A stretch of DNA of 40,226 bases, taken from assembly GCA_009801015.1 (NCBI GenBank), contig VHZZ01000601.1:71865-112090 (forward strand). Direction: 5' to 3'. A program made the translations under genes and the position numbers. Below, piece by piece: positions 11,103 through 21,390 of this stretch (positions are counted from its first letter, which is position 1; each line of letters starts with the position of its first letter). Origin of the DNA: Silene noctiflora. Taxonomy: Eukaryota > Streptophyta > Magnoliopsida > Caryophyllales > Caryophyllaceae. The notes under the pieces were generated by a model. The model was not told where the DNA came from and did not search any database. It saw nothing but the letters and a program-made list of their open reading frames with translations.

Positions 11103-14100
11103 ATGACCAGGATTCTCTTCACACCCATTAAGCTTCTATTCGCACACATTCTCTTTCTCACCTGTCTTTCTAAGGGGACTTCCAGGACAACTAGCTCTTT
11201 CGTTCGCTCCCAATCGCCAGCCACTGATATTCCTCTTGCTAATCAAGCATTTCTTATCCCGGAAGCCCCTAATGCACCACAACAAGTATGCTTCATCATC
11301 TAACCTGTTTTTAAACGCAAACCATTTCTCATTCCGCACCCACATTTTCTTACTTGCTTCCTTTTTATATTCCCTTTCCAGTTGCCCGAATAATGTGTCA
11401 AGCGTTACTAAAACTAATTGCTCTTTCCCTTCCGTTTCTGCCTTATGCTTGGCAGGTGCACATCACGCAAGGGGATTATGATGGTAAAGCTGTTATTATC
11501 TCTTGGGTTACTCCTGATGAACCTGGTCCCACCACAGTTCAATATGGAACTTCAGAGAATAACTATGACTTTACTGCTCATGGAACACTCACAAACTACA
11601 CCTTTTACAAATATAATTCAGGCTATATCCATCACTGTGTTATACCTGGTCTCCAGGTAATTCCATTCATTTCTGGATACCCGTAGCTGTAATGTTTTTG
11701 TTGCTTGCTTCTTTTTGGTAGCGGGGGGTTGAGTCATCAGTATATTTCTCCTTTACCTTTTGTGTTTTTATTCTACTTTCTTGTCTCATTTGATACAGTA
11801 TGAAAAGAAGTATTTTTACAAGATTGGAAATGGTGATTCTACCCGTAAATTTTGGTTTGAAACGCCTCCTAAGATTGGTCCAGATTCCTCCTACAAATTT
11901 GGCATAATAGGTGAGTTGTTTCTTCTTTTGTCAGTAATGTCCTCATCTGAATTCGTTGATTGACTATGTGCCTATAATTCTACAGGTATACACTTGTACG
12001 CTGTACTCTTAAGTTCCTTCAAAGTCGTGTACAACTTCGTCTGCTAGAAAGTATTAAGTTATTGCTTTAATCACTTGAACGAAGCTGTCGGTGAATGGAT
12101 AATGTTAGTTGCAGAGAATGCCAAAGTTTCTGATATCACAATTGTCTCTGGTAATCTTAAATGCAATTTTCATTGTAGCTCATCAAAAAATGTCATTGGA
12201 TTTTTAATTCAGAGGTAAGACTAAGCAAAAGGGCCTCCTTACCCAACATATGTGGGAACCTTTGAGGCAATGGGGTAAACTTGTTGACAACACCTTATAA
12301 GCAGCTATAGACTGCTGGCTTCTATATTATAGGAAGTCAGTAAATTTTTTTCGTTCCTTGCTCCTCTGTTTATTGTTTGCATTTCAAAGCTTTTCTGGAT
12401 GAACTCTTGTCATCCCTTTTCGCTAAAGTTCGAGTATTTCCTCTTTTTAATATCTGACCAATATTTTGAGGTGATTCAAAATTTTAGTACCATAACGTGT
12501 TTTGTTAGGCTTACTAATTTAGTTTTAGAGCTTTGAATTTTCTTTTTATTGCTTTTGAAAGTTTTTCCTATTTGATGTTTTAATTGTCACTGTTCTATTT
12601 GCCAGGTCCTTTTTTTTACTGTTCTTTCACCGAATCTGAATAGCTTGTCTGATTCATAACTTGGTCTTGAATGGATGATTCGTGAACCATATTATTACTG
12701 ATTAGGAAATCCCCAATTTGTATTGTTCTGTTTCAGGTGATTTGGGACAGACATATAACTCTCTTTCCACCCTTGAGCATTACATTCTGAGTGGAGCCAA
12801 AACTGTTTTATTTGTTGGCGATCTCTCTTATGCTGACAATTATCACCAGAATGATGTTGGTGTTAGATGGGATACGTGGGGTCGTTTTGTTGAGAAAAAT
12901 GCAGCATATCAGCCTTGGATTTGGGCTGCTGGAAATCATGAGATAGAATACATGCCAGGCTTGGTAAACAAACACATAGACTCTCTGATGCTACTTATCA
13001 GTACGGATACGTCATGTTTTGCTGTTTTTACAAAAAGTTTTTCCCTAATTACTCTTTCACAGAAAGATATTTTCTTATTTACGTGCTGTTATGGAGTCTT
13101 ATGCTACTCATTAACGGAAACACAATCAAGCTGGATCTATATAAACTTCGAGTTGTGAAGAACTCTTTTTTAACTACGTGAATATAAAATGCCATTTCTT
13201 TTGACAACATTGACATTATTCATATATTTTCAGGGGGAAGTTGTACCTTTTAAATCGTACCTCCACAGATACACAACTCCGTATGCTGCTTCTGGTAGCA
13301 GTAATCCTCTTTGGTATGCTATTCGCCGTGCATCTGCCCATGTTATTGTGCTTTCCAGCTACTCTCCCTTTGGTAAGCTCTTACCATATTGTATCTATTC
13401 AATCGGAACCTGTAATGAACAATCTCAACTAGAATTAATTTCAAGCTGGAAAAAAAAAAGAATTACTGAGCTATCAGCCGATAGAAAGCTTTGCCTTTGG
13501 CAATGGATTTTTAAGACTATTCTTTGATCATTGAGATATGCCATTGTTCAAGAAATGACTTTCTGTTTAACTGAAACCTAGAACTTTCAGATGTGGAAGG
13601 AGTGACTTATATGCTTTGTTTTTTGTTGGGGGAATCACTGAACCAACAACTCTTTGCAGCCTGGTTGATTTCCAAAAGGTAGAGCGAGTATTGTATATAA
13701 AATTTGGTACTGTAGTAAGTAGTGCTTGACAAGGGAGAGATGCTTTAGGTACCTTGTGTTAGCTGAGGCTCTCCACCTATGTTTTCTACTCTGCTAACTC
13801 TAAAGACCTCATGATTGTAATCTGGAATAATATGGAACGGATTTGGTTGTGATGAATTATCTCTCTTTATTCTTCCATTTTTTGGTAATATTTCAAAGCC
13901 CCCATCCATTTATTTCAAAGAATCTAATTAATATTCTAGTGTCTGTCACTCATCATGACTAGCATTGTATATCTCCCAGTAGTTCCAGGTTCCATACAAA
14001 GAAAAATTGTTCCATTTCGTGGCCTCAAGCCCTCAACTGTTGACATTGATATTCTAAAATTGATATACAGTGAAATATACGCCTCAGTGGGTGTGGCTTA

Positions 14101-15405
14101 GAGATGAATTGAAGAAGGTGAATAGGGAACAGACACCTTGGTTAATCATTTTGATGCATGTTCCTTTTTACAATAGCGATGACGTGCATTTCATGGAGGG
14201 AGAAAGTATGCGGATGGCCTTTGAGGAGTGGTTTGTTACTTACAAAGTTGATCTGGTATTCGCTGGTCATGTTCATGCATATGAAAGATCAGTAGGTTTT
14301 TCTGTCTACTTTCATATGTGGCTAAATATAAACTTGATTGTTCGACTTTGAGATGAATTCATGAAAGCGCGCATGTTGGAATATACTATCTACATATGTG
14401 TTTTACTCAAAATGAATCTTATTCTAAAACATGGTTTAGAAAAAACAATTTGAGCAAAAGATTAGGGTTATTTTATGCTATGTTATTGAAGGATGCACAT
14501 GCAGGACGGAAATAGAATTAGTTTTCAAGGCTAAGTAACATGTTATGAGGAGGTGTTTTCATTGTTGGGCAAATGTTTTAATTTTTATATCTTTTACCTC
14601 ACTCTCCATCAGTATCGTATCTCAAATATACACTACAACGTATCAGCCGGGGACTGGTATCCCATTCCTGACAAAGCAGCTCCTGTTTACATAACTGTTG
14701 GTGATGGCGGAAATCAAGAAGGTCTAGCTGGAAGGTGATTATCTAATCATATTGTGGTGTAGCAGTTGGACTATTTCATTGTGCGTTCTCTGGACTATTT
14801 CACAGTTGGAATTTTACCAAAGAAATAATGCAATGCGATTTTTGTAAACAACTACCTGAGAAGTTGCTCTTGTTTCTGTTCTGCAGGTTCAGAGACCCAC
14901 AACCTGATTACTCTGCCTTTCGAGAAGCAAGTTATGGACATTCAACACTGGAAATTGTGAATAGAACACACGCACTCTACACTTGGAATCGAAATGATGA
15001 TGGGAAGAACGTGCCAGTCGACTCCATAACTATTCTAAACCAGTACTGGTAAGTCAATCACATTATCGTGATGTTAACTTGTCAAATTGTTGAAACTTTG
15101 ATACCCATAGGATCTATATGAAAAAACCTATGACCACGCAAGGAATGGTCCAAAGACTTGCCGGAGGACCATAGTGAAAACATAAACATGTTTATGCAAC
15201 ATCAGCACCAATCTCAACTAATATCTCTAACCAATGTTACTTTGACACTGGACTTGCATTGTATGTCAAGGTTATACTTCATTCTAGGTCAAAAAGGTGA
15301 AAATATTCACGAAAATCTATTCGTATCTTGTTGGAAACTGATAGGGCCACTAATAGGCGAAGGAGAAAGCTGGGGAAGCAATCAAGCGTAGAAGATGCTT
15401 GTTAA
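11103..15405 (+). CDS. PAP26: Purple acid phosphatase, PAP26 type
   Basis: Secreted or vacuolar binuclear metallophosphatase that releases phosphate from organic esters; PAP26 is the main intracellular and secreted acid phosphatase of phosphate-starved Arabidopsis. Exons: 11103-11285, 11456-11656, 11799-11910, 12737-12963, 13234-13372, 14071-14291, 14613-14734, 14887-15048, 15345-15405, giving 475 aa, the Arabidopsis length. The N-terminus has a hydrophobic signal peptide. Metal ligands are all visible: D167 (GDLG), D194 and Y197 (GDLSYAD), N232 (GNHE), H317 (LMHVP), H354 and H356 (GHVH). [17 protein letters not shown] and [17 protein letters not shown] are diagnostic. TAA directly after NQYW at 15050-15052 looks like a stop but lies in a GTAAGT donor; the last exon adds [19 protein letters not shown]. 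The family branch is confident. Confidence 0.95.
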
Positions 15406-15875
15406 TCAATGGGTTGATATGCCATATGCTCTTCTGTATATTCACTTCATCTGTACTCTTCTCAGCTGCACCGTGTTAGGCATTATTTTATTCTAAAGAC
15501 TGTTGTGGTTTGCATCACAAGTACAGTAATGGAAGTAGACTCTGATACAACTCTGACCCCCGCAATTGGTCCCTGAGATACTGAGCCTACATAATGCTTC
15601 TTGTAATTTGCTCCATCAATGTATAGATACAGCTTTCAAACTTTGGTTATTACGGAGTAACATTCTTGTTTTTCAGTAATATTATTAGAACAGTGATTTT
15701 GATAAAAACATACCAAAAGTACTTCGTAATATGAATGTCGCATTACTGAGCTACTCATTAGCCATAGCCATGAATTTCACAACAATGATATAAATTAGCC
15801 TCTAATCTATCTACAAATCCTAAAAGAATTCTTTATATATAATCAACCCTTAATGATGTCAAGTTGTCGACAATG
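15406..15875. other. Shared 3' region of PAP26 and the heptahelical gene
   Basis: Convergent 3' ends of two genes. It is AT-rich, has no coding signal, and presumably holds both 3' UTRs. Confidence 0.5.
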
Positions 15876-17529
15876 TCAGCATCCAACCTGGTCTCTGTAC
15901 TCCATGAAAACCAAAGCAGCACCGTAATGAGTCAGTGCGCCCATGACCACAAACACATGGAAAATCTGATGGCTATGTCCAACAAGATCAAACCAGCCTG
16001 GCTTCCATCTCTCTGGGATCCTGCTCACATAGAACCCAGTCCCTATCAGATAAGATAAGGCCATGCCACCTTCATATGCCAGGGTCAGATTCCGTCTAGG
16101 ATTAGTCCAGTTCAAGACACAGGCATGAATAGCCGGGATTAGTCCAAATAGGCCCATGGATATGAAAAGGATGGCTCGGAAAGCCCTCCATTTGCCAGAG
16201 GAAAGGGTCGGGGAGAGTAGGGTGGCGATAGTGAAAGCACCAAAGATTGAGATTCCACTAAGGTATAAGATTTGCCAGACAGGCTGACACTGGAAGATAT
16301 AGTACATGGCCGGGAAAAAGGAAGTAATGATCATGACCGTGATTCCTGAGTAGTCCATCCGTAGGAGCCACAGGTTTAGGTGGTGGGAATGGCAACAGAA
16401 GAGATGGCAGATGCTGCTTGATAGAAGGCAGAACATAGAGCCGCTTAAGTAGACATAAAATGGCCACCTTGCTGCTGCTTTCATTGGGTGAGTTTGATCC
16501 CCTCCTTGATGTGTTGCGTGCTTCAAATTTACCAATTTTGTCATGTCCTGAAAGTCCTTGTGTTAGTTGTAGATAAAAAAGGATGTAGTGGTGTACTGGC
16601 TGCTGCTATGTTACTCCGACACATATACATCACATGTCGTATGCGTGTCTCATATGAGATCACACTTGGACAGGTGAAGACATGTAAATTTTTCCTGGTT
16701 AACATAGATTAGTTGTTGAATTCACTCTGTGGATATGGAATTTACCGTATAAAAATTAACGGAATCATGCGACGAATTTGTCCCCAGCCCCGAAGGAGAG
16801 GTCCTGAAACAGGATTGGAGTGCTTCAATGAGAATAAACAATAAGGGACTGAATACAAATCCCTACATACAGTGGCATGAATAAAAAGTAGGGAGTCCTG
16901 CACCTTGTATGCAGCATTTAACCATTTTGTCATGCATTTATACAGCTTAATTTCAAGTTGAGGTGTTGAGTAGCATCAGTAATTAAATTACAACCTAGCA
17001 GCCAGGCATACCTAGCTTGTAAGACCAATAACTACAAACCCACCTATTACAGTAAGTAACAGTATTAGGTCAACTTTGTAGCATCAAGAAAAATACCTGA
17101 AGAATCCAAAGAGATCAACTGCTTGTGAAACATGGGCAGCATTAACAACAGTCAATCCCAGAAACAGAAGAAGCCCCAGTAAATGTCTATATTCATATTA
17201 AAACCAGAACCCAACATTAGAAAACACTAAAACCAATCCAATTAGCCAACAAAATTCAGATGATAAAAAAAGGTAGAAAGAGATAGATGTAGTTACGTCC
17301 AGATGTTGAGAGTTTCATTATGCCACTGAAACAAGCTGAAAAAAGCATGCTTTAGAGACCATTCAGCTCTGTAGTAGTTGAGAATGAACTCATTATCTTT
17401 CATGTAATGCGGCAACTCATCGTAGCTCACAAGTCTCCTACCGGTGTTGTGTTTTCCGGTCTTGCCGTTTTCCATTTTGGTTGCGTGTTTTTTTTTCCTG
17501 TTTATGAAAACAAAAGGTCCTGATTTCAT
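15876..17529 (-). CDS. Heptahelical transmembrane protein (PAQR/adiponectin-receptor-like)
   Basis: Plant HHP-family membrane protein of the PAQR superfamily, predicted to have seven membrane helices; plant members respond to hormones and sugar. Exons on the minus strand: 17529-17297, 17186-17097, 16803-16746 and 16547-15876. All junctions keep frame and give about 350 aa (332 if Met at 17475 is used). The N-terminal exon has the family signature [19 protein letters not shown] and [10 protein letters not shown]. The long last exon carries [35 protein letters not shown] and [12 protein letters not shown], whose histidines match the zinc-site histidines of PAQR proteins. Arabidopsis HHP4 or HHP5 is the closest type I recall. 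The 58-bp third exon encodes a variable loop and was inferred from phase only. Confidence 0.9.
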
Positions 17530-18094
17530 CGAATGCCCGGATGAAGGGCAAGTAAGTATATCTATGTTTGGGTGGGTAATTCTAATGGGTATGTATGTAG
17601 TGACTTGTGTTGTCTTATGTGTAGAATAATAATAATAATAATAATATTAGAGAGGAGAGGAGAGGAAAGGAGAGGTGTGAATGTGTGATGCTATGTTTAA
17701 CTGCAATGAAAGTGAATCGGCAGCAAGCATTTAATTCAGAGTATTCAGAGTATTAGTTTGTTGTTGAGTGTTTGATTCATTTATACAGTTTTTGCTGAGC
17801 TAATCAAAGCATTCCGGATGAGTTAGGTGACCAAATTAATACTAATAAATAATAAATAAGTATTGAATTAAATAAAAGTGAATCGGCCAACGCCCTTCTA
17901 GACTTTTAGCAACATCACTTGTACTAGTTTATTGCTAAACTATTTTTGTGTTCCCATTGCCTTAAATGCATCAGATTTCTACTTTGGAACGAATCAATCA
18001 TAGGGCATTTTATTTATGGTACTGTTCAACTTCGTAAGTGACAGAAAATGATACAAAAACAGATGGAAGATGAAACATACAACTAGTAGTGAAA
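17530..18094. other. Promoter side of the heptahelical gene and downstream side of HYD1
   Basis: No gene is seen. An (AAT)n microsatellite at about 17625-17646 and a GGAGA-rich tract at about 17651-17675 lie upstream of the heptahelical gene and may be in its leader. The rest is AT-rich. Confidence 0.5.
17625..17646. repeat. (AAT)n microsatellite
   Basis: About seven AAT units, followed at once by a purine-rich GAGAGGAGAGG tract, about 100 bp upstream of the heptahelical gene. Confidence 0.88.
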
Positions 18095-18942
18095 TCATAG
18101 GGATTTGGTCTTGTTTCTGGAATTTATGGTGTTAGATAATTGACAAATATTTATCCAACTTCGGATGGATATGAGTGTTGGTATGATTACCCAAGATGCA
18201 TTTGCTCCGATGAAGTATGCGTAATAGTAATACGGACTTGCTGCAAAATGGTTCCCTTCATAAAAGGCTGTCCCAAAGTACATTGCACAACCATACAGTT
18301 GCCCCAGAGATACCGCCAACTGGAGTACATCACTGTATGACTTGTGCTTTGCTATGGCGTACACCGCTAATAGAGAGGCCGGACCCTCTACAACCGCAGT
18401 TATTCCTTCAATAAGGATTGTTGCACCATCCCTACCAGCATATCTCGAATCACCCTTGCTGTACTCTTTCCCTGTTCAGCCCCAAAATTAATCTCGCTTA
18501 TTTCAGTTATTATTAAGATAATAATGAGCCAAAAGACTTACAGATTTCAGCCAAGTAATTTCCAGTTTTATCCTTGAAGAATTCGGGAACGAAAACAAAG
18601 TATCCCTCGACGATTATATGGATTAGGGCAGTAAACACCCACCAACATATTAGCAACCTTTCCATTTTCATTGTCTTTGAAACCAACCCTGTAGTATGTA
18701 GGCAGCGAATATAGTAGTGAGACGGGATACTGGAGTGAGCAGCCAATATTGTACATTTTTTAAAGCTGGTAAATTTGAAGTGAAGTTTATATCCGAAAAG
18801 AGTTACCCGGGATGATCCAGGAGAGGGAGAAAACGACGAGTGTGGCGACAGCAAAAAGAAGCAGAATGGTTGAACTTGAAAGAAGATTAGGCACAAAACC
18901 AGGTAGGCTTAGATCATTTGGAGCGTAAGGGTGAGCATCCAT
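18095..18942 (-). CDS. HYD1: Sterol C-8,7 isomerase (EBP family)
   Basis: Shifts the B-ring double bond of sterols from delta-8 to delta-7 in the endoplasmic reticulum during phytosterol synthesis. Exons on the minus strand: 18942-18807, 18688-18542 and 18471-18095, all in frame, giving 219 aa (Arabidopsis HYD1 is about 223). The protein starts MDAHPYAPNDLSLPGFVP, the usual plant N-terminus, and is hydrophobic with about four membrane segments. Residues matching those needed in human EBP are present with correct spacing: H69 and E73 (HIIVEGYF), E116 and T119 (EGIT), N185 and W188 (NASW). KEYSKGDSRYAGRD is a family signature. It ends in a basic tail (NKTKSL), as expected of an ER protein. The gene lies on the same strand as the heptahelical gene, upstream of it. 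Confidence 0.94.
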
Positions 18943-19264
18943 GGTTGAAAATGAATGAATGAATAATACAAGAAGACGCAATTTAAAGCAGGAATTGAAC
19001 ATCCATGGTTGTATTACGTAATACTATACCACTGCACTAACTCCCATTATTATTATTTCATAAAGGCTGATTAACTGATTGATTAAATATTAATATTATC
19101 TAATATTAATAATAAGCCCACCTTATTAATAATGTCTCTAAAAAAACATTATTAATTGCATCTGACTCGTTATCCACAATCAACAAACAGATTTTTTGTA
19201 ATTCAAATCTCCTCGCAAATCACGTATTCTCCTTTCCTTTTCAGCTCCTAATAGTCTACACGAC
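18943..19264. other. Upstream region of HYD1
   Basis: AT-rich with TAATATTAAT-like blocks at about 19090-19125. It probably includes the HYD1 promoter. No coding signal is seen. Confidence 0.4.
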
Positions 19265-19408
19265 TCACTGGCTACTCTCTGTGTCCAAATCCGTCGCAAT
19301 GTAATCCATAAACTCGATATTCCGCCTTTCTGCATGCAAAGTCTCAGCCAGAATCTGTGCCCTTTCAGGATCCCCCGTCAATTCCTCAAAGCGATTGAGA
19401 CTGACCAT
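19265..19408 (-). pseudogene. Short chimeric coding fragment starting with the eIF3c MVSLNR tail
   Basis: A 47-codon open frame on the minus strand. Its first six codons (MVSLNR) are part of a 19-bp exact copy (19391-19409) of the end of the adjacent eIF3c fragment (19517-19535). The remaining 41 residues, for example FEELTGDPERAQILAE and NIEFMDYIATDLDTESSQ, look like ordinary acidic, helical protein coding sequence, but I do not recognise the source. With no visible promoter or splice partner it is best read as captured exon sequence or a pseudogene scrap, not a gene. Confidence 0.5.
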
Positions 19409-19416
19409 TAATTCAT

Positions 19417-19460
19417 TAGAAATAAACATAACAGAAGAGGAATAAACATAACAGAAGAGG
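19417..19460. repeat. Twice-repeated ~20-bp unit
   Basis: AATAAACATAACAGAAGAGG occurs twice in tandem between the chimeric fragment and the eIF3c fragment, another sign of local rearrangement. Confidence 0.85.
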
Positions 19461-19504
19461 AAATAAAAGTATTAATTGCATGGTATTGAGACTTAACTAA
19501 TTAA

Positions 19505-20441
19505 TTAGCGGCCTCCGCGATTGAGACTGACCATTCGGGCCGATGAATCCATTTGTCCCCGCTGCGATCTACCATAAGAACCACTCCCCCTTGACTGATT
19601 ACCCCGATCCCTTGAATACCCGCCAGACTGGAACGGTCCAGGAGTGAATGGCTTCCCACCGTATCCTGAGCGGCTGCCTTGCCAGCCTTGAGAGTATGAC
19701 TGATTGTCCTGCCACCTGTTGCCACCACCACCTGCCGCCACAGCGGCATAGTCGGGCCCATCCCGTCTCCTAAGAGGCAGCCCGTCTAATGAACCGCCAC
19801 CTAGCTTGGCCTCCATGGCCCGCTCGTTATTTTCAGCAAGGACCGAGAGTTTCTCAGTCAACTGGAAAGCCAAAGCAATGATGCAACGTGTTGGATGGTC
19901 CCATGTGGCGTGAAGCTCCTCATTGACAGGTCAACTGGAAAGCCAAAGCAATCATCTTGCTCACAATACAGTGAGTCTGAGTCTCAGATAGGTCAAACAT
20001 CATAGAAAGCTGGTCTAAGCCTAGAGAAGTGTAAGATGCAGCATACTTGAATAGGTAGGTTCTAAGGGCCTCCTCTTTGATCTCAGATTTCAGCATTTCT
20101 AGAACTTTCTCACGGTTCTTTAGAAGCTTCCACACATCGAGGGATGTGATGACATCATAAGCTTTCTGGAAATCTCCAAGAGTGAGGGCTCGAGTAGCTG
20201 CCATGACGTGATCCCGCACATTCTCAGGTGGGCCAGTCAAAGTTTGTTTCTCACTAGTTTCAAGCAGTCTGCGAAACGTCTTGCTGGTGATTCTGCGCTT
20301 CACATCAAAGATGTTGGAGGCCATGTAGGGGACCTCAAGCAGCATTGCGCAAGTCAAATGAATGGCCTCCAACAGCTCAAGGTTGATGTGCATGTGGTAT
20401 GATGGCATTTGACGTCTTCTTTCAAGCCTTTCCTGGTCAAA
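19505..20441 (-). pseudogene. EIF3C: 5'-truncated, rearranged eIF3 subunit C fragment
   Basis: Only the C-terminal third of translation initiation factor 3 subunit c is present. It starts at [20 protein letters not shown] (about 20438), passes through the PCI region ([33 protein letters not shown]) and ends in the Gly/Arg/Ser-rich tail and MVSLNRGGR at 19508. The frame breaks at 19920-19925. A 25-bp segment resembling the downstream ALAFQLT codons has been inserted after IVSKMI, shifting the frame to a stop, and about 11 codons expected before the second ALAFQLTEK are missing. Upstream exons, which make up most of a protein of about 900 aa, are absent. A CAG at 20435-20433 could be an old splice acceptor. 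It is most likely a pseudogene from a partial duplication; an unfinished assembly is the alternative. Confidence 0.85.
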
Positions 20442-20639
20442 GTTGGCAACAATAAAATGAGTACATCTACATGACAAAAGGCAAGTTAAAAGAGACGCGA
20501 GTAAAAAGAGAGGCCTTCGTATCTGTGCAAAGACAAATAAGGTAGTATATCACTTCCAGAACATAGATGTAGAAGCATCAATTAGACTTGATGTATGTTT
20601 AGAAGCATCGATCAGACTCACTGGCTACTCCTAGAGTGA

Positions 20640-21390
20640 CTAGTTGTTAGAGATGATTAGTATGGATTGGTTGAAGGATTTACATGCTAATTTGGTTGAG
20701 TTTGGGTGTTGTTCCCGGTTTGTGACTCTTGTCCACCAATGAGAGTTGGTTAGGTCGGGAATCGGGTACCCCATCTTTGATCACTTGTCTACCCTAGTTG
20801 AGACCGAAAGGGAGAACATAGGGAAGGGTGCCTCTAACCTTGGGTTTGAATTCGACCTCCGAGAGGAGGAGTTGGATGNCCCAGAACTTGATTTGGGCCA
20901 ATTGGACTTAGGAGACTCTAGGATACCTTGGGAAAGTGCACGTTCCTTGGGTAGTTGGGGTCTTACCTAAGGATTCCGACCTCCGAGACCGAAAGGGAGG
21001 GGGGTTGGGTGACCTAGTGTCCTATTGCGAACTCGAGATGGGGGTGCTAGGCGAATTAGAGTGATCTCCCCTTTACATATCACTCCAAGGGCTAGTTGAA
21101 ACGAGTCATGACAATTTACTATGAAATGAATGGTGGAAAATCGGGTCCTAGGCTTTTCTTCATTGAATACAACCTATCTCTTTGCCTTCTTTCAAGTTTA
21201 ATTTAATTAAGCTTGTTTAGTTTCCTTATTTAGGTTAATTACTTAGTTTACAATCCAACTTGCTTCCATGTCGACTTAGCTAGCTTATTTATTAGGGTCA
21301 TCTGTCTTGTCTTGTGCTCCTTGTGATTCGACCCTTAAAAGTGCAACGAAATTCGTTCACTTGCGAGGTATTTAAAACTACATCATACCT
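20640..21390 (+). mobile_element. Probable LTR-retrotransposon remnant
   Basis: At about 20650-20740 a short frame reads MISMDWLKDLHANLVEFG, which resembles the (G)MDWL motif downstream of the Ty3-type retroviral-like protease. The following 600 bp contains GAGACCGAAAGGGAG twice (about 20797 and 20987) and a TTCGACCCTT...ACTTGCGAGG stretch at about 21325-21370, a style I associate with untranslated regions of plant LTR elements. No long terminal repeat pair, primer-binding site or reverse transcriptase is seen. One N is present at 20879. The call is tentative. Confidence 0.35.

Noticed and set aside
15050..15052. TAA after NQYW as the PAP26 stop
   Set aside because: The bases form a GTAAGT donor, and the next exon supplies the conserved basic C-terminus in frame.
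16742..16933. 63-codon minus-strand frame in the heptahelical gene
   Set aside because: It is in a different frame from the 58-bp exon proposed there and does not resemble the protein family.
20746..20970. 74-codon frame containing an ambiguous base
   Set aside because: It is low-complexity and acidic, lies within the suspected retroelement remnant, and has no homology I recognise.
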